64,000 nt of DNA from Candidatus Riflebacteria bacterium HGW-Riflebacteria-1 (GTDB lineage: Bacteria > Muiribacteriota > Ozemobacteria > Ozemobacterales > Ozemobacteraceae): assembly GCA_002839445.1 (NCBI GenBank), contig PGYB01000001.1:62001-126000 (forward strand), written 5' to 3'. Below the pieces are notes generated by a model that was not told the origin of the DNA, did not search any database, and saw only the letters and a list, made by a program, of their open reading frames with translations. A program made the translations under genes and the position numbers. Of the stretch, positions 53,144 to 62,169 are shown piece after piece. Numbering within the stretch: the stretch's first letter is position 1; every line of letters starts with the position of its first letter.

Positions 53144-54330
53144 GCAAGACTGACAAAAAACTCGTAATATTCTCTGACATAGACGTCGAAAAGGCTTTGA
53201 AAAGTGCCCTGCAAAAGTCAAGACCAGATTTAATCAATGAAGTGCGCGATTCAGGACTCAAGGGTCGTGGCGGCGCCGGCTTTCCGACGGCCGTAAAATG
53301 GAACCTGGCTGCAGCAGCTCAGGGCGACCGCAAGTTCGTCATCTGCAACGCTGACGAAGGCGAACCTGGCACCTTTAAAGACCGCCTGCTGCTCACTGAT
53401 TATGCCGATCAGCTTGTTGCCGGCATGGTTCTCGCCGGGTACGCCGTTGGCGCGAAAGAAGGTATCATCTACCTGAGAGCTGAATACGCCTATATCAGAA
53501 AAGACCTCGAAGCTACCCTCGAAAAAATGCGCGGCAAGAAATTGCTCGGCAAAAAGATCGCCGGCAAGGATAATTTCGAATTTGACGTTCACATCCACAT
53601 GGGTTCTGGCGCCTATATCTGCGGCGAAGAAACCGCTCTCATCGAAAGCCTCGAAGGTCATCGCGGCGAACCACGTAATCGCCCGCCGTTCCCGGTAACC
53701 GTCGGCTATCTCGGTTGCCCGACCTCGGTAAACAACGTCGAGACATTCATTACCGTACTGCACATCGTCGAAAAAGGTGCCAAATGGTTTAAATCATATG
53801 GCACCGAGAAATCGACCGGAACCAAGCTGTTCAGCGTATCAGGCGACTGCGATAAGCCTGGTGTTTATGAGCTTCCCATGGGCATTTCGATTAAGAAACT
53901 TCTTGAAACCGTTGGCGGCGAAGACGCCAAGGCTGTTCAGGTTGGCGGCGCATCTGGCACCTGCGTACCCCGCAAAGATTTTGACCGCGTCATTGCTTAT
54001 GAAGACGTCTCCACCGGCGGCTCGATCATCGTGTTTGGACCGTTCCGCGACATGCTTGAAGTTGCCGTTAACTTCATGGAATTCTTCTGCGATGAATCAT
54101 GCGGCCAGTGCACTCCATGCCGCCTCGGCACCGAAACCCTGCTCGAAGGGCTCGACATGCTCGACGAAGGAAAGTGCTCACTCAAATACCTGCGCGAACT
54201 CTGCTCACTCGGCGAAACCATGCAGGTTTCCAGCAAATGCGGCCTCGGCCAGAGTGCGCCCAATGCCTTCCTGTCGATCGTCGAAAACTTCAAGTCTGAA
54301 ATTTTCGATTCCAGATGCACCTGCAGATAA
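53140..54330 (+). CDS. hydB: Hydrogenase 2 HydB, short form
   Basis: 396 residues: the NuoF core only ([64 protein letters not shown]). Both the N-terminal thioredoxin-like domain and the C-terminal two-cluster ferredoxin domain of HydB 1 are absent, and no separate genes for them are adjacent. It should bind FMN and NADH. Lack of the ferredoxin domain suggests an NADH-linked rather than bifurcating enzyme, but that is inference. Confidence 0.9.
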   Translation: MSKTDKKLVIFSDIDVEKALKSALQKSRPDLINEVRDSGLKGRGGAGFPTAVKWNLAAAAQGDRKFVICNADEGEPGTFKDRLLLTDYADQLVAGMVLAGYAVGAKEGIIYLRAEYAYIRKDLEATLEKMRGKKLLGKKIAGKDNFEFDVHIHMGSGAYICGEETALIESLEGHRGEPRNRPPFPVTVGYLGCPTSVNNVETFITVLHIVEKGAKWFKSYGTEKSTGTKLFSVSGDCDKPGVYELPMGISIKKLLETVGGEDAKAVQVGGASGTCVPRKDFDRVIAYEDVSTGGSIIVFGPFRDMLEVAVNFMEFFCDESCGQCTPCRLGTETLLEGLDMLDEGKCSLKYLRELCSLGETMQVSSKCGLGQSAPNAFLSIVENFKSEIFDSRCTCR

Positions 54331-54344
54331 AGGGGAGTTAAACA

Positions 54345-56285
54345 ATGTCTAACAACGAAAAAAACACAAAATTCGGTTCAGATCGTGCTCCCGCCAGCTC
54401 GGTAGCCTCTTCTGTCGAAGTTGCGAAAAACGAAAAAGATCTCGGAGCCATGGTCGCCATCAATATTGACGGCAACGACCTCAAGGTTCCTTTCGGCACA
54501 ACAATTCTTGATGCTGCCAAAAAGCTCAACATCAAGATTCCAACGCTCTGCCACCACGAAGACCTCAAGGTCGCCGGCGTCTGCCGCGTCTGCGTCGTCG
54601 AAGTAGAGGGTCAGAGAACTCTTCAGGCCGCCTGCGCCTACCCGATCACCAGCCCGATGAGCATCAAGACCTATTCGCAGAAAGTTCGCAAATCCCGCCG
54701 TCACAACCTCGACCTCATGCTCAAGCACCATGTCGGCGAATGCTATTCCTGCTTCCGCAACAATAACTGCGAACTGCAGACCCTCGCCAAAGAATACGGC
54801 GTCGACCATTACCGCTTTGGCCACGACACCGAGCCACATCACGACATCGACAGATCAAGCTACAGCGTCGTGCGCGACATGAACAAGTGCATTCAGTGCC
54901 GCCGCTGCGTTAGAACCTGCATCGACCTTCAGGAAGTTGGCGTTCTCGAAGCGGTTAATCGCGGCCCCGATCTCGATATCGACACTTTCGCGAGCATGCC
55001 GCTCGGGGAAGTAGTCTGCATTAACTGCGGCCAGTGCATAAATCGCTGCCCGACCGGTGCCCTGCGAGCAAACGACCCCTCCGACGAAATCTGGGCGGCC
55101 ATTGAAAACCCAAAAAAACACGTGGTTATTCAAACTGCCCCCAGCCCGCGCGCGGCTATTGGTGAATGTTTCGGCCTGCCAGCCGGCACTTCGGTAACCC
55201 GCGAACTCAACACTGCCATGCGCCGCTGCGGCTTTGACAAGGTTTTCGACACCAACTTCACCGCCGACCTCACCATCATGGAAGAAGCTACAGAGCTGCT
55301 GATCAGGCTCAAAAAAGCCCTGGTCGACAAGGAACAAGTAGCTTTCCCGCAGTTCACCTCATGTTCTCCGGGCTGGGTCAAATTTCTTGAACACTTCTAC
55401 CCTGAATACACCGACTGCCTGTCGAGTTGCAAGAGCCCGCAGCAGATGTTCGGTTCGATCATAAAAACCTGGTATGCCGAGAAAGCCGGCATTGATCCCA
55501 AAGATATCGTCACCGTCGCTCTCATGCCCTGCAGCGCCAAGAAGTTCGAATGCAACCGCCCCGAAATGCAGGACAGCGGTTATAAAGACGTCGATTACGG
55601 ACTGACCAGCCGTGAGCTCGCACAGATGATTCAGGAAACCGGCCTTGACCTGCCAAACCTTCCACCCAGCGACTTTGATGACCCGATTGGCGAAGCAACC
55701 GGCGCCGGCCTGATTTTCGGCGCTACCGGCGGCGTTATGGAAGCTGCATTGCGCACCGCAGTCGAAATAGTAACCGGCATCAAAACCGAAAAGATTTTTG
55801 AGAACCTCGATATCATACCGGTTCGCGGTTTCGAAGGCGTAAAATACATGGAAATCAAGGTTCCGGCAGCCGGGCCAGTTCCACCGATTCTCAGCAAGGC
55901 TCTCGGCGGCCTCAAAGATTTCAGCTTCCTCAAGGGCGCGACCCTGAAAGTCGCGGTTGCTCATGGCACTGCCAATGCCAAGAAAGTCATGGAAGACATC
56001 AAGGCTGGCGGCAAGTTCAGCGAATGTCACTTCATCGAATTCATGGCATGCCCGGGTGGCTGTCTCGGTGGCGGCGGCCAGCCGATTCCGACCTCTCCTG
56101 AAATCAGAGCGGCCCGCACCCAGGCTATTTACGCCGAAGAAAAGACCCTCTACTCAAGAAAGTCACACGAAAATCCTGCAGTTGACCTGATCTACAAAGA
56201 ATTTCTCAAAGACGGTCCCTGCGGCCATAAGTCGCACAAACTGCTGCACACGCATTACACAAAGCGCGGCTGCAAGATCGTCTAA
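54345..56285 (+). CDS. hydA: Hydrogenase 2 HydA (catalytic [FeFe] subunit)
   Basis: 646 residues. An N-terminal extension of about 35 residues, low-complexity and Ser/Ala/Lys-rich, precedes the [2Fe-2S] domain (GVCRVCVVEVEG). Then come His-Cys3 (HHVGECYSCFRNNNC), two [4Fe-4S] (CIQCRRCVRTC, CINCGQCINRCP) and the H-cluster motifs TSCSPGW, MPCSAKKFE and MACPGGCLGGGGQP, with a C-terminal GHKSHKLLHTHY. A small insertion occurs before the last third (about residues 505-525). Like HydA 1, L1 has Ser. A strong terminator follows. Confidence 0.95.
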   Translation: MSNNEKNTKFGSDRAPASSVASSVEVAKNEKDLGAMVAINIDGNDLKVPFGTTILDAAKKLNIKIPTLCHHEDLKVAGVCRVCVVEVEGQRTLQAACAYPITSPMSIKTYSQKVRKSRRHNLDLMLKHHVGECYSCFRNNNCELQTLAKEYGVDHYRFGHDTEPHHDIDRSSYSVVRDMNKCIQCRRCVRTCIDLQEVGVLEAVNRGPDLDIDTFASMPLGEVVCINCGQCINRCPTGALRANDPSDEIWAAIENPKKHVVIQTAPSPRAAIGECFGLPAGTSVTRELNTAMRRCGFDKVFDTNFTADLTIMEEATELLIRLKKALVDKEQVAFPQFTSCSPGWVKFLEHFYPEYTDCLSSCKSPQQMFGSIIKTWYAEKAGIDPKDIVTVALMPCSAKKFECNRPEMQDSGYKDVDYGLTSRELAQMIQETGLDLPNLPPSDFDDPIGEATGAGLIFGATGGVMEAALRTAVEIVTGIKTEKIFENLDIIPVRGFEGVKYMEIKVPAAGPVPPILSKALGGLKDFSFLKGATLKVAVAHGTANAKKVMEDIKAGGKFSECHFIEFMACPGGCLGGGGQPIPTSPEIRAARTQAIYAEEKTLYSRKSHENPAVDLIYKEFLKDGPCGHKSHKLLHTHYTKRGCKIV

Positions 56286-56299
56286 GCTCCAACAAAGCT

Positions 56300-56326
56300 A
56301 GAGCCCCTTCGGGGGCTCTTTTTTTT
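56300..56326 (+). terminator. Terminator of the hydrogenase 2 operon
   Basis: AGAGCCCC-TTCG-GGGGCTCT, a perfect 8-bp stem with a UUCG loop and eight T. Confidence 0.97.
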
Positions 56327-56366
56327 ATCACATCGGTCAGACCGCCAGGACAGGTTGCAGCTAACG

Positions 56367-58046
56367 TCATTCTTTTAGCGTAGAAACAAGTATTGGCTGC
56401 TCTCTACCCTTCACGTGGAGTGGGCCGATCAATGCTACTTCGTCTGTGTTCAGGCATGCAGCTTCAAGAGTGGCCTGAGAAAAAAGTGGCGAACGCCCGA
56501 CCGACTTGGTTTCACTTTCCAGGCGGGCAGCCACATTTACCGTATCGCCAATTACCGTGTAATTTAAGCGATTCTCAGCACCCATATTGCCGGCCACGAC
56601 CTCGCCAGTGTGAATACCCACGCCCATCGCAATTTCCGGGCGGCCCTCCTGGCGCAATTTTTCGTTTAAAAGTTTGAGTTCCGAGTGCATTTCACGGCCA
56701 CATTCTACCGCTCGTCTGGCATGATCCGGCAAGCTGACCGGTGCACCAAAAATAGCCATTATTGCGTCGCCAATGAATTTGTCAATGACGCCCCCGTGCT
56801 TTTCGACAACCTTGGCCATGCAGTCTAGATAGCGGTTAAGAAAATGCAGAACTTCTTCGGGCTGCATCTTTTCACAGGTCGTGGTAAAACTTCGCAAATC
56901 TGTGAACAATACGGTGACTGTTCTGATTTCGCCACCAAGCTGAACAGTTTTGCCACGCAACAGCTCCTCGGCAATCTGGTTTGACACAACTTTGCCAAGC
57001 AGTGACCTCACTTTTTCCTTTTCCTCAAGACCTCTCGCCATGACATTGAATGAATTCGCCAGCATGCCGATTTCATCGTCACGTTCAACAGCAACTTCGG
57101 CAGTCAAATCGCCGGCAGTTACACGGCGTACTCCCTGCACCAGTCTTTCTACCGGCTGAGTTACCGTTTTAGCAACTGTCTTGCCAAGAAGGAAAACGAC
57201 AAGAAGAGCCAGAAAAGCCAGCAGGGCAAAAACTCTCTGCAGCTGCCGCAGCGGCTGCAAAGCCCGCTCCAGAGATGCGTGCAAAAGCAGGCTGCTGTCA
57301 TCTCTCAGGTGTAGCGAATGCAGCTCATCATTCATCACAACCTGAAAGTCCTTTTGGTCAGACGATCTGCTGGCAAGCGCGATTTCGACAGTATTTCTGG
57401 CATCTGGCCCAAGCGAAGAGGTTACCACAAGCAGCTGACCATCGACTTCTTTAACCAGACTGACTCCAAAGCCAACAAAGCGCTCGAGAGATTTAACCAG
57501 TTTTTCATCCATCTTGAAACCGACACAAAGCCAGGCAACAGGTTCCGGGGCAAGCAGCGGCACAGCAACCATGCGAACCAGACCCTGATCACGACTTATG
57601 ACCCACGAACCGGGTTCACCAGCTTCGATTGATTCTTCAAGCAATTCAGGATGCTTGAATGGCTTTCCTTCGTCTTCACCCCGCGGCGTCTGAACCCTTA
57701 CCGGCCAGTCATCCTCATCAGCGAGAAGCAGGATAAAATCTGCATGAATGCGCTGCTGCAGACTTAATAGAGCAGATCTTATTGTTTCCCGGTCATCGGC
57801 AAAGTAAGTCTGCTGAAAAGCGTAATCGCGAGAGAATAGCGAAGCCCCCTGAATCAGCAGATCGCTGCGCTCAAGGAGAAACTGCTTCAGAATAATCGCA
57901 GCATTACGCAGATCATCTGTTGCACGCTCGCGGGCGGCTCTGGTTATTACCCGGTCGATTATCAGGAAACTGCTGACCTGGACAATGACAAACAAGCTCA
58001 AAAACGCCAGCAGCAGGCGATTACGAAACGATCTTTTTATAAACAT
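56367..58046 (-). CDS. Class III adenylate/guanylate cyclase with extracytoplasmic sensor and HAMP
   Basis: About 559 residues. Membrane helices near 10-32 and 275-297 enclose a 240-residue sensor region; a HAMP domain follows (about 298-350). The catalytic domain has VTVLFTDLRSFT, FIGDAIMAIFGAP and LNYTVIGDTVNVAARLE, with the metal aspartates and transition-state residues. It probably makes cAMP. ATG 58046 lies just after the stop of the cupredoxin gene, so the two are one operon and the cupredoxin could be linked to signal input. Confidence 0.85.
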   Translation of the reverse strand: MFIKRSFRNRLLLAFLSLFVIVQVSSFLIIDRVITRAARERATDDLRNAAIILKQFLLERSDLLIQGASLFSRDYAFQQTYFADDRETIRSALLSLQQRIHADFILLLADEDDWPVRVQTPRGEDEGKPFKHPELLEESIEAGEPGSWVISRDQGLVRMVAVPLLAPEPVAWLCVGFKMDEKLVKSLERFVGFGVSLVKEVDGQLLVVTSSLGPDARNTVEIALASRSSDQKDFQVVMNDELHSLHLRDDSSLLLHASLERALQPLRQLQRVFALLAFLALLVVFLLGKTVAKTVTQPVERLVQGVRRVTAGDLTAEVAVERDDEIGMLANSFNVMARGLEEKEKVRSLLGKVVSNQIAEELLRGKTVQLGGEIRTVTVLFTDLRSFTTTCEKMQPEEVLHFLNRYLDCMAKVVEKHGGVIDKFIGDAIMAIFGAPVSLPDHARRAVECGREMHSELKLLNEKLRQEGRPEIAMGVGIHTGEVVAGNMGAENRLNYTVIGDTVNVAARLESETKSVGRSPLFSQATLEAACLNTDEVALIGPLHVKGREQPILVSTLKE

Positions 58047-58061
58047 CAAGCTGGCCAAGTA

Positions 58062-58706
58062 TCAGTACCCCGACTTTTCTCTCGCACGGTCACGAGTTTT
58101 TTTCCATTCACGGCGAAGGCTCAGAGTGAAACTCTCATTTAAAGCAGCACCATCAGTGAGATTAACTTCGCGCACCATAAGTCCGCCTTTGAGGCGCGGA
58201 TGCCAGACCTCAAGTCGCCAGGCTCCAACCGGCAAGTCCTTGATGGCAATCACTCCAGTTGCGTCACTCAGGGCAAAGAAAGGAGTGTCAACAACGACGA
58301 TGTAGCCTTTCATCCAGTCATGAATGTTACAGCCCAGAGTTATTACACCGGGATTTTCGAAGACAATCGGCCGCGAGGCACCTGTATACAGTGGCAATTC
58401 GAATTTTTTCGCTTCTGAAAAAGAGTAAACATGGTGAGAAACGCTGTCGCGATTCGGAAACAAAATCTTGCCACCGCGTTGAATAATAGTAACATTGGGT
58501 TTAAATTCCTTGTCGATCTGTTCCAGCTCGACGGGTATTTTAGACATCGCCGGGACAGCCTGCCCCGACAGCGGAATTGCCGAAATAACAGCCTCAGCAA
58601 CCGGTCGGCCGCGGTCATCGAGAAATCTCGCTTCGATTTCCCCAGCAAAAGCCATAAGTGGCATTAAAAATATGTATACAACAATAATCTTAATCAAATA
58701 TCTCAT
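58062..58706 (-). CDS. Secreted cupredoxin-like protein with a C-terminal beta-sandwich domain
   Basis: About 214 residues. ATG 58706 follows GGAG and opens a signal peptide (IIVVYIFLMPLMAFA). A carboxypeptidase-regulatory-like fold is suggested near both ends. The central cupredoxin segment has probable copper ligands in DSVSHHVYSF and TLGCNIHDWMKGY (His, Cys, His, Met). It resembles methylamine-utilisation-type or plastocyanin-like proteins of unknown role. It is the first gene of a two-gene operon with the cyclase. Confidence 0.75.
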   Translation of the reverse strand: MRYLIKIIVVYIFLMPLMAFAGEIEARFLDDRGRPVAEAVISAIPLSGQAVPAMSKIPVELEQIDKEFKPNVTIIQRGGKILFPNRDSVSHHVYSFSEAKKFELPLYTGASRPIVFENPGVITLGCNIHDWMKGYIVVVDTPFFALSDATGVIAIKDLPVGAWRLEVWHPRLKGGLMVREVNLTDGAALNESFTLSLRREWKKTRDRAREKSGY

Positions 58707-58774
58707 ATTGCTCTCCATTGTTAAGGACGCTATTAGTCGCGATAGTCAAAAGCAAACACGGCAGGTTTTCTTCC

Positions 58775-58909
58775 ATGCAGAGCGACGATTTCATGCACGA
58801 TGCGCCAGACTTTGAATTGGAGGCTCTGATTAAACGGGTTCGCCGCCCAGAACTAGTCCAGGAAAACACAGTTGCGAGCCTCGGCTCTCTAATCCGCTGG
58901 AATAACTGA
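58775..58909 (+). CDS. Possible small protein
   Basis: 44 codons from ATG 58775, acidic at the start and basic in the middle (LEALIKRVRRPELVQ). No ribosome binding site or homologue is recognised. It lies in an otherwise empty gap before the pilin-like gene (58910-59182 also appears non-coding). Confidence 0.2.
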   Translation: MQSDDFMHDAPDFELEALIKRVRRPELVQENTVASLGSLIRWNN

Positions 58910-59182
58910 TCTGAGCTCTCAGGTGCTTAACGGCTATTCAGATCAGCAATTCTTTATGTTCTATTTTTACCTGGAAATAACAATAACGTTTTTTTTGTAG
59001 AAGTCCATCAGATAACGCTAAATTTGCGCGGCATGCCTCATTCATTCCTGCAAAAGATGAAATCCAGACCATTCAAGTCTAAGGCATGCCGGTCGATCGC
59101 CCTCTGATGCAATTCTGATTTGACAGATTGAGGGGTTAAGTCGTAAGTTATCAGATACTGTGATATTGAACGGGAGCGTCGC

Positions 59183-59695
59183 ATGTCGGAAGAAATGAGT
59201 TGTGCATCCTGCGGATTCGCCAACAGCATTGCCTACCGCTTTTGCCGACGCTGTGGAATGCTGCTTGAGGATTTTACCGACGAACCGGAGCAAAAACTCG
59301 AACTGAATCTGCATATTCCGCAAAAGTCCAAAAGCCCGTTCACCTTGATTGAACTGCTGATCATTATAGCGATTATCGGCATTCTAGCAGCAATTGCCAT
59401 CCCAAACACATCAAGAAGAGGCCGTTACTCCGGCAACGCCAGGCAAAAAGCATGTATGGCCAATATGCGCGTGATCATGGGCGCTGTTGAGATGTACAAC
59501 ATGGATTCCAACCAGATGATGCACATTGTCGACAGCGAAGCTTTAGATCGCCTGGTTCAGGGCAAATACCTGAAATCACCGATCATAGGTGCCGAGAAAA
59601 ATTGCACATATAGCTCGATTGGCGACATATCGCAAGATGGCCAGGTTGCATGCAGTGTACACGGCACGATCGATAGTCCAAAACCTCTTGACTAA
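59183..59695 (+). CDS. Zinc-ribbon plus type IV pilin-like protein
   Basis: 170 residues. A zinc ribbon (Cys7, Cys10, Cys21, Cys24) precedes a type IV pilin N-terminal helix FTLIELLIIIAIIGILAA at residues 53-70, with Glu at +5. The residue before the helix is Pro52, not the Gly required by prepilin peptidase, so normal cleavage is doubtful and the zinc ribbon may stay attached. The C-terminal domain has two Cys that could form a disulfide (ACMANM, EKNCTYSS). GGGAG precedes ATG 59183. Confidence 0.75.
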   Translation: MSEEMSCASCGFANSIAYRFCRRCGMLLEDFTDEPEQKLELNLHIPQKSKSPFTLIELLIIIAIIGILAAIAIPNTSRRGRYSGNARQKACMANMRVIMGAVEMYNMDSNQMMHIVDSEALDRLVQGKYLKSPIIGAEKNCTYSSIGDISQDGQVACSVHGTIDSPKPLD

Positions 59696-59710
59696 TGAAA
59701 AGGCTCAACC

Positions 59711-60676
59711 ATGCCAATGCCTGACAAAACAGTAAAACGCTGGGAAGAAACCGAAAAGCTCCTCGGCCGCTTTGAAAGTCCCGCATTCAGCACTATCACG
59801 CCAGCAGATGTCATGCGCCTTGGTGAGCTCTACACCGAGCTTATATCTGACCTGAACAAGCTGACGGTGTCTATTGACGACCCGCCAGCCCGGGCGCGCG
59901 CCAACCATCTTGCTCTAAGGGCTTATGGCACTATTTACCAGAAAAAATCAATGACCTTTGCTGATCTCGTCTGGTTCTTTATCAGCGGATTTTCCGGGAT
60001 TGTCCGCAAACGCATTCATTTTGTCATCGCCAGCCTTCTGCTGTTTGTTGCCGCCGCGCTGGTAGGATATCTGTGCATTCACGAAAAATCACGACTGGTA
60101 GACCTCGCAGTACCGCCAGCAGAGCAAATGCGCCTGAAAACTCTGGCGCTCAGCGTAAGGCCAAACCAGCTGCCTCCGTTACCGCGAGAAGGCAGCTTCG
60201 GGCTTTCCAGCGCGATTATGGTCAACAACATTCGCGTCTCGATTATCGCTTTTGCCACCGGTATTTTCTTTGGTATCGGAACAATTGTAATCCTGATCAA
60301 AAACGGGCTGATGCTCGGCGCGCTGGCTGCGCTCTACACCGACGCGGGCCTCGCCTACTATTTCTGGTCACTCATTCTGCCGCACGGCGTTATCGAACTG
60401 GCCTGCATTTTTATTTGTGGGGCAGCCGGATTCATAGTTGGTTACGCCCTGATCAATCCAGGATCATATCGGCGCAAAGACTGGCTGGTAAAAGAGGGAA
60501 ACGATGCGATAAAGCTGGTAGTCGGCAGCATACCTCTACTGATAATCGCGGCACTGATCGAAGCTTACATCACGCCGTCATACCTGTCGGTCCCAATAAA
60601 GCTGGCGCTGTCAGGGCTGTTTCTGATGGTTCTGATAACTTATCTGGTAGCAGGATCACGACTCAATCAAAGCTGA
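59711..60676 (+). CDS. SpoIIM-family (DUF95) membrane protein
   Basis: 321 residues. After a soluble N-terminal third, five or six membrane helices follow, with the family motif VNNIRVSIIAFATGIFFGI and the ILPHGVIELACIFICGAAGF stretch. SpoIIM-family proteins occur in most bacteria next to MoxR/DUF58 genes, as here, and are not restricted to spore formers. The 3' end overlaps the convergent DUF58 gene by 10 bp. Confidence 0.88.
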   Translation: MPMPDKTVKRWEETEKLLGRFESPAFSTITPADVMRLGELYTELISDLNKLTVSIDDPPARARANHLALRAYGTIYQKKSMTFADLVWFFISGFSGIVRKRIHFVIASLLLFVAAALVGYLCIHEKSRLVDLAVPPAEQMRLKTLALSVRPNQLPPLPREGSFGLSSAIMVNNIRVSIIAFATGIFFGIGTIVILIKNGLMLGALAALYTDAGLAYYFWSLILPHGVIELACIFICGAAGFIVGYALINPGSYRRKDWLVKEGNDAIKLVVGSIPLLIIAALIEAYITPSYLSVPIKLALSGLFLMVLITYLVAGSRLNQS

Positions 60677-62169
60677 GATCGCATTTTGACCTGCAGATAA
60701 TGCGAAAGCAGGCTTGAATTAAGCTGCTGTGGCGTAATCAGCATGGTCGCGATGCCAATCTTTTCGATATGCCTGCTCAGCCCGGCGACGCGCTCGATCA
60801 TATTGCGCGCCACCACTTTGTCATAGACAGCATCAACGTTTTCAGGCACGGCGTCGGCAATTTCGCGCAGCTTCGGATCCAGCACTGAAACAACGGCGGT
60901 AAGATGTTTGCGGCTGACCAGCGGCACCGCAGCCAGCATCTTTTTAACCGCTTCGCCGGAAGTAAGATCAGTAATGATCATCAAAAGCGAGCGACGCAGC
61001 CTGGTTGCGCTGATGGCGCGCAACACACTGTCGTAATCCGGTTCAACCCGGTTGGCAGCAATAGCGTAAAGATGGCGCAGAAATCTGTAATAATGAGCCT
61101 TTCCACGACCAGGCGGCAGAAAAACATGGGGTTTGTCAGAAAAGGCCAGCAGACCGATCTTGTCGCCCTTCTTCATAACCTGATACCCAAGTATCAAAGC
61201 AGAATTCACCGCGTGGTCAAGCAGGGTAATGCCGTCAACAACCGCGCCCATTGAGCGACTGCAATCGAGCACGACCACAACCGACTGATTGACCTCCGAC
61301 TGGTATTCTCTGGTGATAAGCTTGTTTTTGCGCGCACTGGCTTTCCAGTCTATTCTTCTGAACTCATCGCCCATTACATATTCGCGCAGACTCTCAAAAT
61401 TACTGCCCGTGCCGCGTCGGCGCTCGGTAATCATTCCAGTTTCGGCATGCTGCATATTCTTCATCCTGAAATCAAACCGCGAAATGCTGGCAATATCGGG
61501 GTAAACCTCGACCTGGGAAGTTTCGCCAAATTCCTGCTGAAACACCACCAGTTCAAGCAGTCCGCGAAACCTCACTACCGTCTTGTTAAAGTAATAGCAA
61601 CCCCGACTTGAAGGTTTTACCTGATAGCTGAAGCTTTTGCTGGTACGCTGATCCAGCTCGAGCGCATAACTGCGCCGATCACCGGCAAACTCGACCGGAA
61701 ACTCGTCAACCACTTCGAGAGAAAGCGGCCGATGCGAATTGTTGGCGATAACAATTTCTACCCGGTTGTCTCGACCAATAGACAACTTGCGTGACATCCG
61801 CCTCTCTATTGTCAAATTTTCAGGGCGGGGAGAAATGACAATATCGGTCATAACCAGCGCCAGCACGATAAAGTTATAGATCAGCCACAGAGAAAGAGCG
61901 CCAGAATGAGATTTCACCTGCATCAACGGCAATGTGCCAAACAATAGAAGCAGCACTACCCGCGTCGTAACCATGACCCGACACTCTACCAGAATATCGG
62001 CCAACGAGCGCGAGCCAGGGTTTCTCTTGCGCCATAAACGAAAGAGATAGGCGAGAAGTGCTACCAGCAAAGCCAGCGGAACAATCACAAACGGGAAAAA
62101 AGCAGCCAGAACCATGCCGGTAAACAATACCAGCCCTTCCCTGAGTGTGGTCTTCCTTTGCAATATCAC
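60667..62169 (-). CDS. DUF58 / von Willebrand A-like protein
   Basis: 500 residues. Membrane helices near 12-45 and 70-110, then a DUF58 region with RRRGTGSNFESLREYVMGD and RRIDWKASARKNKL and a VWA-like MIDAS start VVVVLDCSRSMGA. GTG start 62169 overlaps the moxR stop. DUF58 proteins work with MoxR AAA+ ATPases, probably in assembly or activation of other proteins. Confidence 0.9.
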   Translation of the reverse strand: MILQRKTTLREGLVLFTGMVLAAFFPFVIVPLALLVALLAYLFRLWRKRNPGSRSLADILVECRVMVTTRVVLLLLFGTLPLMQVKSHSGALSLWLIYNFIVLALVMTDIVISPRPENLTIERRMSRKLSIGRDNRVEIVIANNSHRPLSLEVVDEFPVEFAGDRRSYALELDQRTSKSFSYQVKPSSRGCYYFNKTVVRFRGLLELVVFQQEFGETSQVEVYPDIASISRFDFRMKNMQHAETGMITERRRGTGSNFESLREYVMGDEFRRIDWKASARKNKLITREYQSEVNQSVVVVLDCSRSMGAVVDGITLLDHAVNSALILGYQVMKKGDKIGLLAFSDKPHVFLPPGRGKAHYYRFLRHLYAIAANRVEPDYDSVLRAISATRLRRSLLMIITDLTSGEAVKKMLAAVPLVSRKHLTAVVSVLDPKLREIADAVPENVDAVYDKVVARNMIERVAGLSRHIEKIGIATMLITPQQLNSSLLSHYLQVKMRSQL

